Part shown: one piece after another, positions 4,780 to 5,414 of the stretch | How the letters are laid out: each line of letters begins with the position of its first letter | How positions within the stretch are numbered: position 1 is the first letter of the stretch | From: Candidatus Uhrbacteria bacterium | GTDB lineage: Bacteria; Patescibacteriota; Patescibacteriia; UBA9934; GWF2-40-263 | Direction of reading: 5' to 3' | Length of the DNA stretch: 5,414 nucleotides | Assembly: GCA_003511125.1 (NCBI GenBank) | Contig: DOJV01000041.1 | Span: 1 to 5,414, forward strand | The notes under the pieces: model-generated | Database searches by the model: none | What the model was told of the DNA's origin: nothing | The model's input: only the letters and a program-made list of their open reading frames with translations | Translations under genes and position numbers: made by a program

Positions 4780-5414
4780 ATGTCCAAACGCCATTCCACA
4801 ATTCTGGCGCGAGGCTGGGCAACCATTGTTTCCTTTACTTTACTTGGTTTGGTAATTGCCCTGTTGGTTTCCTTCTTGCAACCGCTTCGTTATTCTTCGA
4901 CGGTTCGCCTTTTGATTTTGCAAGAAAACGCCAGCTCGCTCGACGCCTACACGGCCAGTCGTTCCACCGAACGCTTGGCCGAAAACTTGGCGACCATTGT
5001 TTACACGACTTCTTTTTTTGATCAAGTCATGAGTGCCGGGTTTGATATTGATAAAACAGTTTTCCCCACTCGCGAAGATAAAAAAAGAAAAACCTGGGGT
5101 AAAATGGTGGCAGCCAGTGTTTCCCGAGGCAATGGTTTGTTAACGGTTTCGGTTTTTCATGTTGACATTGAACAGGCCGAACAAATTGTTAATGCCATTT
5201 CTTATGTTCTAACTCAACGCGCCGAAGATTATCTTTCCGGAAGTGATGTTTCTGTACGCGTGGTTGATTCGGCTCTTAATTCCCGTTGGCCGGCCAGACC
5301 AAATATTCCGGCCAATGCTTTTTCCGGATTAGTTCTTGGTGGTTTGGCGGGTGTGGGCTTTGTTTTACTACAAGCCGAAAAAGTTCGCCGTCGGCATCAG
5401 TTAATAGATGAGGA
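4780..5414 (+). CDS. Wzz/YveK-type polysaccharide chain-length or co-polymerase protein (3' end beyond window)
   Basis: 211 codons are visible before the window ends, with the frame still open. The layout is that of polysaccharide co-polymerases (Wzz domain, PF02706): a basic N-terminus (MSKRHSTILARGW), TM1 at about 14-33, an extracytoplasmic domain (35-178), a proline-rich NSRWPARPNIP motif (167-177) just before TM2 (about 180-198), then a basic cytoplasmic tail (KVRRRH, 201-206). The external domain is only about 145 residues, closer to the short YveK/CapA type than to enterobacterial Wzz. Such proteins set chain length and work with Wzy polymerases, or with a BY-kinase in Gram-positive-like systems. 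No kinase part is visible, but the tail is cut off. The ATG follows the hairpin at 4727-4765 closely and has no Shine-Dalgarno sequence. It probably opens a surface-polysaccharide locus. Confidence 0.85.
   Translation, partial: MSKRHSTILARGWATIVSFTLLGLVIALLVSFLQPLRYSSTVRLLILQENASSLDAYTASRSTERLAENLATIVYTTSFFDQVMSAGFDIDKTVFPTREDKKRKTWGKMVAASVSRGNGLLTVSVFHVDIEQAEQIVNAISYVLTQRAEDYLSGSDVSVRVVDSALNSRWPARPNIPANAFSGLVLGGLAGVGFVLLQAEKVRRRHQLIDE

Noticed and set aside
4725..5021. 98-codon frame on the + strand
   Set aside because: Starts inside the terminator hairpin and overlaps the Wzz-like gene in another frame; that gene has coherent membrane and motif layout.
1..5414. CRISPR array, insertion sequence or transposase
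   Set aside because: No regularly spaced repeats, no transposase-like frames and no terminal inverted repeats flanking a gene were found.

Overview
The window is a low-GC bacterial segment in which every supportable gene lies on the + strand. It opens with the 3' end of a structural RNA, best read as tmRNA (ssrA), which ends in an encoded CCA and runs straight into an intrinsic terminator. About 420 bp of very AT-rich non-coding DNA follows. It holds a CRP-like perfect palindrome and, near its end, a good extended -10 promoter.

From 563 to 4720 there is a compact run of five genes: an AI-2E/PerM-family membrane protein, a small single-pass membrane protein of unknown function, a membrane-anchored protein whose external part vaguely resembles DUF2140/LmeA-like domains, a polytopic membrane protein of unknown function, and a membrane-anchored HtrA-like protein with a PDZ domain. 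Gaps between the first four are 3-11 nt and there is no recognisable internal promoter, so they probably form one operon. The HtrA-like gene follows after about 50 nt. A perfect 17-bp hairpin at 4727-4765 closes this group. Immediately behind it, from 4780 and running off the right edge, is a Wzz/YveK-type polysaccharide chain-length/co-polymerase protein, which probably begins an exopolysaccharide or surface-glycan locus.

All six proteins are predicted to sit in or be anchored to the membrane, so the shared theme is the cell envelope. The most striking feature is that the HtrA-like protein keeps the serine-protease fold signatures and the serine position, but the histidine and aspartate of the triad appear to be replaced. 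It looks like a pseudoprotease fused to a PDZ domain.

Organism: low GC, the near absence of Shine-Dalgarno sequences, use of the standard code (TGG for Trp, no TGA readthrough) and several short membrane proteins of unknown family together suggest a Candidate Phyla Radiation (Patescibacteria) genome. This is an inference from style and family resemblance; the window has no phylogenetic marker that settles it.
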